A stretch of 64,000 nucleotides of DNA from contig NZ_JASVWB010000003.1 of the NCBI RefSeq assembly GCF_030287445.1, positions 237,431 to 301,430 on the forward strand. The letters run 5' to 3'. The stretch comes from Streptomyces sp. ALI-76-A (GTDB lineage Bacteria; Actinomycetota; Actinomycetes; Streptomycetales; Streptomycetaceae). How positions within the stretch are numbered: the first letter of the stretch is position 1; every line of letters begins with the position of its first letter. This document shows positions 53,677 through 62,635 of this stretch, in pieces. Made by a program: the position numbers and the translations under genes. The notes under the pieces are model-generated. The model made no database searches, had not been told where the DNA came from, and saw only the letters and a program-made list of their open reading frames with translations.

Positions 53677-53690
53677 GGCAAAGGTTTGCC
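53677..53690. promoter_or_regulatory. Inverted repeat upstream of the XRE-TPR gene
   Basis: GGCAAA-GG-TTTGCC, about 110 bases upstream of the XRE-TPR start. The half-site TGGCAA also occurs as an inverted pair at 61,279-61,296 and as a direct pair at 61,449 and 61,459 near the second peptide gene. It could be the operator of the XRE-TPR regulator. Confidence 0.4.
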
Positions 53691-53798
53691 CGGGTGTTGC
53701 CCGGCGCCCTACGCTCGATCACGGCCCCGGTGGCCCGCCCGACCCCGTCGCGGCCGACCCGTCCGCGCGTCCACCCAGGGAACCCAGGGAATGGTCAC

Positions 53799-55031
53799 AT
53801 GCCTCGACAGCCCGCGTTCGGCCGCCGCCTGAGGAGACTGCGCACCGACCGGGGCCTGTCCCAGAGCGCACTGGCCGGCGACGGCATGTCCACGGGATAC
53901 CTCTCCCGACTGGAGTCGGGCGCCCGGCAGCCCACCGAACGCGCCGTCACCTACCTCGCCGGACGACTCGGCCTGGAACCGGGCGACTTCGAGGAGACCG
54001 CGGCCGGATCACTCGCCCACGCGCTGACCCTCGCCGCCTCCACCGGATCCGACGACGCCGTGGACACCCTGCGCGAGGCCCTGGCCGCCGAGGCCCACGA
54101 GACACCCGTGCTGCGCTGGCAGGCACGGTGGCTGCTGGCCCGGCACCGGCGTCTGCAGGGCGACCACCCCGGCGAGCGGGAGCACCTGGAGGAACTGGTG
54201 CGCCTGGGCGACGAGGTCGGCCTCGCCGAACTGAGAGTGCGCGGGCTGACCCGCCTCGCCCGCTGTCTGCGCTCGCTCGGTGAGATTCCCGCCGCCCTCG
54301 ACGCCGCCCTCACCGCCCACCACCTCGCCCAGGACGGCGAACTGGGCGCGGAGGACCGGGCCGCCGTGCTGCTCGCCCTGGTGTCGGTGGCCGCCGAGGC
54401 CGGCCGGACGCCGCAGGCCCGGGCGCACGCCGACGAACTGGTGGGGCTCGTCGAGGGCCGCTCCGACGCGCTGTGGGCGGAAGCGATGTGGACCGCGGCG
54501 GCCGTACGCGTGATGCAGGGCGACCACCGGGCCGCGCAGGACTACCTGGAGCAGGCCCTGGAACGGTTCGGCGGCCACCAGGACCTCGTCCTGTGGCTGC
54601 GGCTGCGGCTGGCCGCCGGGCGGCTGCACCTGCAGAAGATCCCGCCGGACCCCGAGGCCGCCGGGCGCTGTGTCACCGCCGCCGAGCCGGCCCTCGCCTT
54701 CGTCGGCACCCCCCGGCTGCGGCAGGAGCTGACCGCGCTCAAGGCCGACCTGGCGTTCCTCACCTCCCGCTACGACGACGCCCGTGACCTGCTCGGCGAA
54801 CTCGCCCTGGAGGAACCGCGGATGACCTACCGGGACCGGGTCCGGACCGACATCCTGCGGCACCGGCTGCGCATCCTGTCCGGCGACGACAGCGGCGTCC
54901 AGGGCCTGCGTGCCCTGGCCGAGCAGGCCCAGGCGGACGCCAACATCGACCTCGCGGCGGAGACGTGGCGGGTGCTCGCGGAGGCACTCGCGCAGTTCCA
55001 GCACGGCCGGACCGCCCCTGAAGCCTCCTGA
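53799..55031 (+). CDS. XRE-family regulator with TPR domain
   Basis: A 410-residue protein. Residues ~8-60 are a Cro/CI-type helix-turn-helix (FGRRLRRLRTDRGLSQSALA, then GYLSRLESGARQPT). The rest is a chain of paired helices of TPR type (for example ARADELVGLVEGR-like and AQDYLEQALERFGGHQD). The XRE-TPR layout is that of peptide-responsive regulators such as PlcR, NprR and Rgg in firmicutes, and of several Streptomyces regulators. The start follows AGGGAA at 53,786. DDIGWP reading frames lie upstream of it and 6 kb away, which makes it a candidate peptide receptor. The hydrophilic TPR surface and ligand cannot be judged by eye. Confidence 0.85.
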   Translation: MPRQPAFGRRLRRLRTDRGLSQSALAGDGMSTGYLSRLESGARQPTERAVTYLAGRLGLEPGDFEETAAGSLAHALTLAASTGSDDAVDTLREALAAEAHETPVLRWQARWLLARHRRLQGDHPGEREHLEELVRLGDEVGLAELRVRGLTRLARCLRSLGEIPAALDAALTAHHLAQDGELGAEDRAAVLLALVSVAAEAGRTPQARAHADELVGLVEGRSDALWAEAMWTAAAVRVMQGDHRAAQDYLEQALERFGGHQDLVLWLRLRLAAGRLHLQKIPPDPEAAGRCVTAAEPALAFVGTPRLRQELTALKADLAFLTSRYDDARDLLGELALEEPRMTYRDRVRTDILRHRLRILSGDDSGVQGLRALAEQAQADANIDLAAETWRVLAEALAQFQHGRTAPEAS

Positions 55032-55159
55032 GCGAGGCTCGGCCGCACAGCCCCACCCCCGCACGACCCTGAACCGGCCGGGCCCGACCCGGCCGGCTCG
55101 TCACGGTGCGGCGGGCCGGGCCACCGACACCGGTGAGCGACCGGCTGAGCGGCCGTCGG

Positions 55160-55303
55160 CGACCGCACCTCGCGGCCGCACAGCACCGCCACCGTCGCGC
55201 ACACCACCGGGCCGGCGCCGCCCAGCAGGGTGGCGCGTACACCGAGGGGGCCGGCGAGCCGGCCGACCGCCCTCCCGCCGAGCGGCAGGACGGCGAACGA
55301 GCC
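55160..55303 (-). pseudogene. Remnant of an MFS transporter C terminus
   Basis: On the minus strand from about 55,303 the frame reads GSFAVLPLGGRAVGRLAGPL, then GVRATLLGGAGPVV and CATVAVLCGREVRS. This is the usual end of MFS permeases (last loop, last helix, Arg-rich tail). Nothing upstream continues the protein. The 636-base gap 55,032-55,667 holds only this, a 25-base tandem repeat and another possible remnant, so it looks like a decayed region. Confidence 0.35.
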
Positions 55304-55330
55304 CGGCCCGCCCCGTACGAGTACCTCCGT

Positions 55331-55380
55331 ACGGGGCGGACAACGGCCCGTCGAGACGGGGCGGACAACGGCCCGTCGAG
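55331..55380. repeat. Perfect tandem duplication of a 25-base unit
   Basis: A 25-base unit at 55,331-55,355 is repeated exactly at 55,356-55,380. Each copy starts ACGGGGCGG and ends CCCGTCGAG. It lies in the decayed gap between the XRE-TPR gene and the A-MT megaprotein. Confidence 0.9.
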
Positions 55381-55387
55381 GAGCCGG

Positions 55388-55590
55388 TCATGACACCGGC
55401 TCCTCGTCCCCCTTCAGCTCGAAGTGCCGCAGCACGGCGCGCGTCCGCTCCTCCACCTCGTCGGCCGTGGCGCCCTCCACGTGGATGTGGCCGGCGGAGG
55501 CGTGCGAGGCGCACGGCGGGTCCAGTACGTCGCCGGGCCGCACCGTCAGCCTGGCGCCGACCACACCCGGCAGCCGCGGGTCGCCCACCG
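55388..55590 (-). pseudogene. Possible remnant of an ATP-grasp-type C terminus
   Basis: The minus-strand frame ending at 55,388 reads VVGARLTVRPGDVLDPP, then ASAGHIHVEGATADEVEERT and RAVLRHFEL. It has good coding bias and resembles the last strand-helix unit of ATP-grasp ligases. There is no start or upstream domain; the frame runs into the 3' end of the A-MT gene in another phase. The family call is tentative. Confidence 0.3.
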
Positions 55591-55667
55591 CCCGGTCCGG
55601 TGGACCCCGCACAGCCGGCGGGCCGGGGCCTTGGCACAGGGGGCGGCCCGCCGGACCCAGGGGCACG

Positions 55668-58600
55668 TCACAGGCGGTTGTTGAGGTGGTCGAGGCACAG
55701 CTCGTACAGGTCCTCGGCGTGGGTCTCGTGCCAGCCCTCCGGTACGGCCGCCGAGGCGGGCCACAGGGCCCGGTGCCCGGTGCCGTCCGCGACGACGACG
55801 AACGTGGCGAACTCGTCGGTGAAGGGGTCGTCGGCCGACGGCCCGTCGAGCACCTCGAGACCTCCGTCGGTGTCCATGCGGGCGGCGCGGCAGGTCCGCC
55901 ACATGCGGGCGGTCGACCCGTCCGGGCCGCCGAACGGGTCGGGCAGGAAGCGCTCGCCGGTCGTGCCGGGCGCGTCCGCGTACCCCTGCGCCACGCCCGC
56001 GCCCGCGATGTACAGCGCGCCGACGGCTCCCGCCGCCACCGGGCGCAGCGCGGCGTCGAGCACATAGGCACGGTGGCCGGGGGAGGGCACGGGCCCGCCG
56101 GGTGTGTGCTCGACGACGAGCCGTCCCTCGGCCCAGCCGCCGCTCACGGTCAGCGCGGTGCCTTGGGAGCGGGCGAGCGCGACCAGCGCGGCGAGCGTGT
56201 CGTCCCCACCGCCCAGCACGGTCCCGGCCCCGTGCTCGCCGAGCCACCGCAGGACCTCGTGCGGCACGGCGCGGGCCAGGGAGGCGTCCGGCACGTGCAC
56301 CTGCCTGCCGGAGGCCAGCGTGCCCAGCAGGCCCAGCGCGGCGTCCACGTCGGGGTACCCCTGTACCAGCCAGGCGGCGTCCGCCGGTTCGGCGACGACG
56401 GTGGCCGCGAGGACGGACTCGGCACCGATGACGACGGTGCCGTCCGCGCCGGGTGCGAGCATCACCGGGTCACCGGGGGCCTGCGGCCGGACCCGGTCGG
56501 CGTCGGACACCGGCCACCTGCCGTCGGCCGGCAGCAGATCGGCGGACGGGTCCCGGACCAGGCGCGCCGCACCCGGGACGGCCGGCAGCAGCCAGTCGGC
56601 GGTCTCGTCGAGCAGCATCACGACCGGCCGGAGCGTTTCCGGCAGCTCCTGCGCCGGATCGGCCGGCAGGCAGGCGGCACCCGTCTTGGTGATCGCGAGG
56701 CAGGCCACCGCGAACTCCGCCGGCGAGGACAGGGCGGTGAGCACCGAGGTCCCCGGGCCCGCCCGGTGTTCGAGGAGGGCGTGCGCCAGCAGGTCGGAGC
56801 GGGCGTCGAGTCCGGCGTAGTCCATGTCCGGGAGGGCCGGCGCGTGCGGGGCACGGGACACCTGGGCCGCGAACAGGGAGGCCACGGTCCGCTCCGGGAG
56901 CCGGGCGGGGGCACCCGCCCACACGCCGCTGTCGGTCCCGGTGCCGGCGTGCCGCAGGGGCAGCCGGCTCAGCGTGGCCGCCGGGTCGGCGAGGGCCGCT
57001 TCCAGCACGTCGGTGAGCCGGCCGGTGAGGGAGGCGGCGACCGTCTCGCCGACCGTCTCGTGGCGGAACGCGGTCGTCAGCGTGATGCCGGCGGGGGCGC
57101 CCGCCCGGCTCTGCCGTTCGGTCAGCGTCAGCGCCAGGTCGACCGCGGGGAGCGGGAGCCGGGCCGGCTGCGGCAGCACCGTGAGGCCGGCCGCCTCGAA
57201 CGAGCCGCCGGTCTCCTGCAGGACGGTCAGGGCGACGCCGCCGGGCCGGGCCAGGGCCGCGTCGCCGCTGCGGTAGGCGGCCAGGTCCGCCTCGCGGACC
57301 CGGCGCAGCAGCTCCCCGAAGGCCGGGTCCCCGGCGGTGTCCACGGACAGCGCCAGGACCCGGCCGAGAGGTCCCACCGCGCCACGCAGCGCCGCGCTGT
57401 CACGGGCCGGGACCGGCGCGGCGACGGTGATCTCGTCCCCGGCGCCCAGCCGGGCCAGCAGAGCGGCGAGCGCGGCGTGCACCACCATGAACAGGGTGGC
57501 CCCGTGCCCGGCCGCGAACCGGGTGAGCCGCTCGTGCAGGTCGCCGTCCAGACCGAGTTCGAGGGTGCCGAAGCAGGCGTCGCCGCCGGCCTGCCGGGCG
57601 CTGCCCGGCAGCGGGGTGGGCGGCACGTCGCCGGACCTCGCGCGGGGCGCGGCCTCCAGTGCGGCCCTCTCCCGGCGGGGCGTGCCGCCGGTGGCCCGGG
57701 CTCCGTAGGCGCGGGCGAGGTCAGCGGCCAGCGGGAGGTGCGACCACAGGTCGACGTCGCCGGCGGGCAGGGCCAGTTCCAGCAGATGGTCGTCGGCGGC
57801 CAGGGCCCGCAGCCGGGTGCCGGCCGTGCCCAGCCGCGAGTTGCGCAGCACCTCGTGCCGCTGCCCGAGGTCCTCGAGGGCCTTCCCCAGAGCGCCCGAG
57901 TTCAGTGCGCCGCGCAGCCGCAGCGGCAGCAGGACGGTGTCCGTACCCGATCCGCCCGGCCCGCTCGCGGCGACGGGGCCGTCACCGACGAGGGCGGCGA
58001 ACTCGGCCGGTGTCGGCGCCTCGTACAGGGCGTGGACGCCGGGGTCGGTGCCCAGCGTCTCGCGGGCCCGCGACAGCAGCCGGGCCGCGGCCGGCGGGTG
58101 GCCGCCGATGCGGAAGAAGTCGCAGTCCGCGTGGACCGTGCGCCGGGGCACGCCCAGCACCTCGGCGAACAGGTCGCGGACGATCTCCTGCAGCGGGGTG
58201 CCGGGCGGGCTGCCGGGCCGGTCCGCGGTGAACACGGGGACGGGCAGGGCCGTGCGGTCGACCTTGCCGTGGGAGTTGAGGGGCAGCGCGTCCAGGGTCA
58301 TCAGCGCCGACGGGATCATGCAGTCGGGCAGTCGCTCCCGGAGGTGGCCGCGCAGCACGACCTCCAGGTCGACGGTGCGGGCGAAGGCGGTGGGGACGTT
58401 GGCGCACCGGTCGATGTCGGCGGCGGGAGCCGCGTACACGCCGGTCAGCGGGCCGTCGCCGACCAGGTCGGGGTCGACGAAGACGATGTCCAGGGCGTGC
58501 GGGCCAGCGGCCGACCAGGTCGGCAGAGCCCGGTAGCCGAGGCGTTCACCGGCCGCGCACAGCACCTCGGGGTCGGGAGCGAGCGGGTCCTGGGCGGGCA

Positions 58601-60950
58601 GGTCCAGGCTGTCGCGCGGGTTGTCCAGGTTCTGCATCGCGGCGTGCTCGTCGTGCACCCGGCGGTTGGGCACGGCGGCCAGCCGCAGCACGGCCGGGTG
58701 CCGCTCGCTCAGGTACTGCTCGACGTCGTCGGCGCCACGGATCCCGTCGCCCCAGGTCACGGCGGGCGCGTCGGTGAGGTCGGCCACCGGGGCGGCGGTG
58801 GACAGGACGGCCTCGTAGCGGTAGCGGCTCAGCTCGTTGTGGTGGACGCCCCGCTTGGCCCGTACGTCGACCGCGCGCACCCCCGGCAGTTCGCGGGCGA
58901 GGGCGGCGAACACCGCCGGCGACAGCAGGAGTTCGGTCTCCATCGCCACGCGCTGGTCGATGCCGCGGCGCGTCGCCGCGCGGTCCTTGGCGGCCGCGCC
59001 CGGCTGGGCCAGCTCGATGCCGGTCTGGAAGCAGCGGGACAGGTCGAGGTTGCGCAGGTCGCCCAGCAGGAGCGAGCCCCCCGGCGCGAGCAGCGGCAGC
59101 GCCCGCTCGATCACGGTGCGCAGGTAGGACAGGCCGGGGAAGTACTGGACGACCGAGTTGATGACGATCGTGTCGAAGTGCCCGGCGGGCAGCCCGGTGG
59201 TGTCGTCCGCGCCCCGGCAGCTCAGCCGCACCTTCTCCCGCAGCAGCGGATCGTCCTGGGTCCGGGCGCGCAGCGCCGCCACGACGGACGGCGAGAAGTC
59301 GGTGGCCCAGTACTCCTCGCACTCCTCGGCGCGGGCCAGGTGCGCCATCAGCAGTCCGGTGCCCACCCCGATCTCCAGGACGCGGCGCTGCCCGAGCTCG
59401 CGGACGCGGTCCAAGGTCGCCGCCTGCCACTCCCGCAGCTGCTCCAGGGGGATCGGCCGGGCGTCGTAACTGCTGTTCCAGCCGGTGAAGTCGGCACCGA
59501 GCTCGCCGGCTTCGACGCCGTGGTGGAGCGCCTCGTGAATCTCTCTCCACTCGGTGATCTGCTCGCCCCCGGCCGCTTCGGCGGCCTGCGGGGCCGGTAC
59601 GACGTGGGCGACCAGGCGGCGGTCGCCGTCCTGAGCCGTGTGCACGGACACCGCGGCCGCGGACACGGCGGGATGGGCGGTCAGCACGGACTCGATCTCG
59701 CCGAGGTCGATACGGAAGCCGCGCAGCGTGATCTGGTTGTCGACCCGGCCCACGAACTCGATCGCGCCGTCCTCGCGCAGCAGCACCAGGTCGCCGGTCC
59801 GGTACAGGCGGCCCTCGCCGCCGGTGAACGCGTCCCGCACGAACCGCCGCGCGGTCAGCTCGGGCCGGTCGAGGTAGCCGGTGGCCAGACCGGGGCCGCC
59901 GAGCAGGAGCTCGCCGGTGCCGCCGGGAGGGACCGGGGTGCCGTCCTCGCCGAGGACGACGGCGACGGTGGCACCGATGGGGCGGCCGATGGGGATGGTG
60001 CGGTCGCCCTCGGCGGGTTCGGCGACCTCGTGCCAGGTGGCGAACGTGGTGGTCTCGGCCGGGCCGTACACGTGCAGCAGCCGCTCCGGCGGGCCGGCCT
60101 GGAAGACCTGCCGCACCCGGCGCGGGTCGCACGCCTCGCCGCCGAAGAGCACCGTGCGCAGCGGGGCGAACGCGGCCGGCCGCTCCCGGGCGATCAGGTG
60201 GAACAGCGCGGTCGGCAGGAAGACCACCGAGATGCCGTGCTCGGCGACCGCGTGCTCGAAGCGGGCCGGGTCGACGACGGTGTCCTTGTCCAGGCCGACC
60301 AGGCGGGCGCCGGCGGTGAGGGTCGCCCAGATCTCGAAGGTGACCGCGTCGAAGGCGGGGCCGGCGGCCTGCGCCACCACGTCGTCGGGCGTGAGGCGGA
60401 CGTAGTCGGTGCGCTGCACGAGGTCCACGACGGCGCTGTGCGGTACGACGACGCCCTTGGGGGCGCCGGTGGTGCCGGAGGTGTGGCAGACGTAGGCGGC
60501 GTCGTACGGCGCGACGTCCTCCGCGGGCAGGGCGTCGGAGCGAGCGGCGATGTCGGCGGCCTCGGTGTCCACGGCGACGACGGCGGCGCCGAGGTCCTGG
60601 TAGCCGGGTGCGCCGGCGGCGTCGGTGACGACGGCGCGGGCCGCGCTGTCCCGCACGAGGAGCCGGCGGCGCTCCGTGGGGTGGGCGGGGTCGACGGGGA
60701 CGTACGCAGCGCCCGCCCGCACGATCGCGAGGAACGCGGTCACCATGTCCGGGCCGGGCCGCAGCGAGGTCACCACGCGGTCGCCGCGTCGCACACCGCG
60801 GGTCTTCAGGTGGTCCGCGAGGCGGTTCGCCGCCCGGCTCAACTCCTGGTAGGTGAGCGAGACGCCACCGCCCGCCGGGGTGGGGTAGGTGACGGCGATC
60901 GCGTCGGGACGGGTGTGTACGTGCTCCTCGATGAGGCCGGAGATGGACAT
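55668..60950 (-). CDS. Degenerate NRPS: A(Ile/Val)-MT-T*-C*-A*-MbtH
   Basis: An intact 1,760-residue frame; ATG follows AAGGAG. The first A domain is complete (HTSGTTGAPKG near residue 155, YRTGDLV, Lys in SHGKVDR near 896). Its pocket reads D-A-F-F-L-G-V-T-F-K, typical of Ile or Val. A SAM methyltransferase is inserted before A10 (LEIGVGTGLL near 523, INSVVQYFP), as in N-methylating modules. The carrier domain reads DFFRIGGHPPAAARLL: the phosphopantetheine Ser is Pro (CCG). A shortened C-like domain lacks HHxxxDG, and a second A-like domain lacks the ATP loop and catalytic Lys. The last ~55 residues are an MbtH domain (DPFTDEFATFVVV, RALWP, VPEGW). It cannot work as a normal dimodule; it may activate and methylate for a carrier in trans. 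Confidence 0.9.
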   Translation of the reverse strand: MSISGLIEEHVHTRPDAIAVTYPTPAGGGVSLTYQELSRAANRLADHLKTRGVRRGDRVVTSLRPGPDMVTAFLAIVRAGAAYVPVDPAHPTERRRLLVRDSAARAVVTDAAGAPGYQDLGAAVVAVDTEAADIAARSDALPAEDVAPYDAAYVCHTSGTTGAPKGVVVPHSAVVDLVQRTDYVRLTPDDVVAQAAGPAFDAVTFEIWATLTAGARLVGLDKDTVVDPARFEHAVAEHGISVVFLPTALFHLIARERPAAFAPLRTVLFGGEACDPRRVRQVFQAGPPERLLHVYGPAETTTFATWHEVAEPAEGDRTIPIGRPIGATVAVVLGEDGTPVPPGGTGELLLGGPGLATGYLDRPELTARRFVRDAFTGGEGRLYRTGDLVLLREDGAIEFVGRVDNQITLRGFRIDLGEIESVLTAHPAVSAAAVSVHTAQDGDRRLVAHVVPAPQAAEAAGGEQITEWREIHEALHHGVEAGELGADFTGWNSSYDARPIPLEQLREWQAATLDRVRELGQRRVLEIGVGTGLLMAHLARAEECEEYWATDFSPSVVAALRARTQDDPLLREKVRLSCRGADDTTGLPAGHFDTIVINSVVQYFPGLSYLRTVIERALPLLAPGGSLLLGDLRNLDLSRCFQTGIELAQPGAAAKDRAATRRGIDQRVAMETELLLSPAVFAALARELPGVRAVDVRAKRGVHHNELSRYRYEAVLSTAAPVADLTDAPAVTWGDGIRGADDVEQYLSERHPAVLRLAAVPNRRVHDEHAAMQNLDNPRDSLDLPAQDPLAPDPEVLCAAGERLGYRALPTWSAAGPHALDIVFVDPDLVGDGPLTGVYAAPAADIDRCANVPTAFARTVDLEVVLRGHLRERLPDCMIPSALMTLDALPLNSHGKVDRTALPVPVFTADRPGSPPGTPLQEIVRDLFAEVLGVPRRTVHADCDFFRIGGHPPAAARLLSRARETLGTDPGVHALYEAPTPAEFAALVGDGPVAASGPGGSGTDTVLLPLRLRGALNSGALGKALEDLGQRHEVLRNSRLGTAGTRLRALAADDHLLELALPAGDVDLWSHLPLAADLARAYGARATGGTPRRERAALEAAPRARSGDVPPTPLPGSARQAGGDACFGTLELGLDGDLHERLTRFAAGHGATLFMVVHAALAALLARLGAGDEITVAAPVPARDSAALRGAVGPLGRVLALSVDTAGDPAFGELLRRVREADLAAYRSGDAALARPGGVALTVLQETGGSFEAAGLTVLPQPARLPLPAVDLALTLTERQSRAGAPAGITLTTAFRHETVGETVAASLTGRLTDVLEAALADPAATLSRLPLRHAGTGTDSGVWAGAPARLPERTVASLFAAQVSRAPHAPALPDMDYAGLDARSDLLAHALLEHRAGPGTSVLTALSSPAEFAVACLAITKTGAACLPADPAQELPETLRPVVMLLDETADWLLPAVPGAARLVRDPSADLLPADGRWPVSDADRVRPQAPGDPVMLAPGADGTVVIGAESVLAATVVAEPADAAWLVQGYPDVDAALGLLGTLASGRQVHVPDASLARAVPHEVLRWLGEHGAGTVLGGGDDTLAALVALARSQGTALTVSGGWAEGRLVVEHTPGGPVPSPGHRAYVLDAALRPVAAGAVGALYIAGAGVAQGYADAPGTTGERFLPDPFGGPDGSTARMWRTCRAARMDTDGGLEVLDGPSADDPFTDEFATFVVVADGTGHRALWPASAAVPEGWHETHAEDLYELCLDHLNNRL

Positions 60951-61091
60951 CAGGGCTGGCTCCTTCGGGAACGGCCTTCCGACGTGGCGAAACTCTGCTC
61001 CCGCTGCGGCACGGAGCCGACGGAGGTCTCTCGGCAGCGGCGGACGTCTTCACGGGAAGACGCGCGCCACGCGGCAGGACCGGGGGGAGGG

Positions 61092-61232
61092 TCAGACGGC
61101 GACCGAGCTGGGCCAGCCGATGTCGTCCGTCGAGGCCACGGGCGGCGTCGCGGTCGTGCCGACGCCGGCGGAGACGAGCAGGGCGGCGCCGACCGCGGCG
61201 GCGCTGACGGCGATCCGGAGGATGACCTTCAC
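61092..61232 (-). CDS. Small secreted-type peptide with DDIGWP (peptide 2)
   Basis: A 46-codon gene. GTG at 61,232 follows GAGGAG. Residues 1-6 (VKVILR) and a hydrophobic Ala/Val/Leu stretch to ~residue 25 look like an export signal; GTTATPPVAST then leads to DDIGWPSSVAV. The DDIGWP word is shared with the frame at 53,428 beside the XRE-TPR gene. It is read in the same direction as the A-MT-MbtH gene and ends 141 bases before it, with a small hairpin (GTCTTC/GAAGAC, 61,045-61,062) between. It could be a precursor of a signalling peptide, or simply a small secreted protein. Confidence 0.7.
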   Translation of the reverse strand: MKVILRIAVSAAAVGAALLVSAGVGTTATPPVASTDDIGWPSSVAV

Positions 61233-61278
61233 GGCTGACTCCTCTGCGACAACTCTGTGTTCGGTGCTCGGCGTCCTC

Positions 61279-61296
61279 TTGCCAAGAGACTGGCAA
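61279..61296. promoter_or_regulatory. TTGCCA-6-TGGCAA inverted repeat, promoter of peptide 2
   Basis: It is 47 bases upstream of the peptide 2 start. More TGGCAA copies follow at 61,449 and 61,459 (10 bases apart) and at 53,676 before the XRE-TPR gene. These are candidate operators of one regulator. The 497-base gap 61,233-61,729 holds these, an ACTCGAA direct pair near 61,326-61,343, and no further coding frame that I trust. Confidence 0.45.
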
Positions 61297-61729
61297 CCCG
61301 GCCTCGGAAATCTCTGGGGGACAACTCGAAGAACACTCGAAACAGGCGCCGGACACCTCCACCAAAACCCCCGCCGGACAACGACGTTCACACCCTTCAA
61401 CCCTCTGACCTGTACGGACAATGCTCCATGGCATGACACGACCGCATCTGGCAAGACATGGCAATTCCTCGGGAAACAAGCCGGACCGCTCGGGAGACCG
61501 CAGAGCCGAGGACGCCGGAGCCGCGGCGCGCCGTCACAGACGCGCCGCCGTGAACGTCTCCGTCCTTGAGCGGCGGCGCGACAGCACTTGCCGCCCGCTC
61601 AGCCGCGCCATGGCCGCTCGCACCGCGGTGTGTTCTTCCGCCCTGCTGTCGTCCAGCCCGGGCGCAGCGTCGCTCGAGTCCCGCTGGAGAACCGTGGCCG
61701 GGGCCGGGGTGGCGGGGTTCACTGGCGGC

Positions 61730-62635
61730 ATGGACCGTCACGCGCACACCCCGCCGCGGCCGGACACGTTCGCGACCCGGTTGCGAGTCGCCCACGCCCT
61801 GCTCATGGCCGGAGACCCGCGCGCGGCGGCCGACCGCTGCGCGCGGTCGCGGACCCGGGCCGCCCGGGCCGGGGCCCGCGGCAGACAGGCCGCGTTCGGC
61901 GCGCTGCGCGCGGAGGCCCTGCTCTGCCTGGGCGAACTCGCCGCGGCGGAACAGGAGGCCGGGGCCGCCGTACGCGCGGCCGTTCCCGGCGCCTCCCTGG
62001 GCCGGTGGCCCGCGGCGGTCCTCGCCGAGGTGCTGACCGAGCTGGGCCGGCACGAGGAGGCCGACCGACAGCTGTGCCGGGCCGCGCCGGAAGCGTCCAC
62101 GCGCACGGCGGATCTCCCGCGGTACCTCAGGGCCCGGGGCCGCCACCGCCTGGCCGTACGGCGCCCCGGAGCCGCTCTCGCCGACTTCCTGCGTTCCGGA
62201 GAGCTGACGTACCGTCAAGGAAACGGTCCCTTCGCCCGGATGCCCTGGCGCACCGACGCCGCCGAGGCGCTGCTGCACCTGGGCCGGCCCGACGAGGCCG
62301 CTGAACTGATCGCCGAGCAGCTCACCGGGGCCACCGCCGTCGGTCCGCGCCACCGTGGCATCGCACTGCGTCTGCGGGCCGCCACCGAGGAGCCGGCCCG
62401 GCGGCCTGCCACCCTGGCCCTGGCGGCGGACGAGCTGCGCGCCGCCGGTGACCGCCCCGAACTGGCCCGTACCCTGGCCGATCTGGGAGAGACCCTGCAC
62501 GCCCTGGGCGACGGCCTGGCGGCCCGGGCGGTCCTACGGCGCGCCTGGCACCTGGCGGCCGACTGCGGAGCCGTCCCCCTGTGCGACCGGATCCTCCCGC
62601 ACAGCACACCACCCGCCGCTCTCGCGTCCCGCTGA
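61730..62635 (+). CDS. TPR-like protein, fragment of a LAL/LuxR regulator
   Basis: A 301-residue helical-repeat protein. Segments such as LPRYLRARGRHRLAVRRPGA, ALADFLRSGELTYRQ, MPWRTDAAEALLHLGRPDEA and LADLGETLHALGD match the C-terminal TPR region of large AAA-type LuxR (LAL) regulators. The ATPase domain (Walker motifs) and the LuxR helix-turn-helix are both absent; the gene stops where the HTH would follow. It may be a relic of a LAL gene cut at both ends, or a free TPR protein. ATG at 61,730 has only a weak GGCGGGG upstream; the frame is open further upstream without homology. Confidence 0.6.
   Translation: MDRHAHTPPRPDTFATRLRVAHALLMAGDPRAAADRCARSRTRAARAGARGRQAAFGALRAEALLCLGELAAAEQEAGAAVRAAVPGASLGRWPAAVLAEVLTELGRHEEADRQLCRAAPEASTRTADLPRYLRARGRHRLAVRRPGAALADFLRSGELTYRQGNGPFARMPWRTDAAEALLHLGRPDEAAELIAEQLTGATAVGPRHRGIALRLRAATEEPARRPATLALAADELRAAGDRPELARTLADLGETLHALGDGLAARAVLRRAWHLAADCGAVPLCDRILPHSTPPAALASR

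Noticed and set aside
55230..61238. A 2,002-codon plus-strand frame opposite the A-MT-MbtH gene
   Set aside because: A and MT motifs are all on the minus strand; the plus-strand translation is low-complexity and has no good start.
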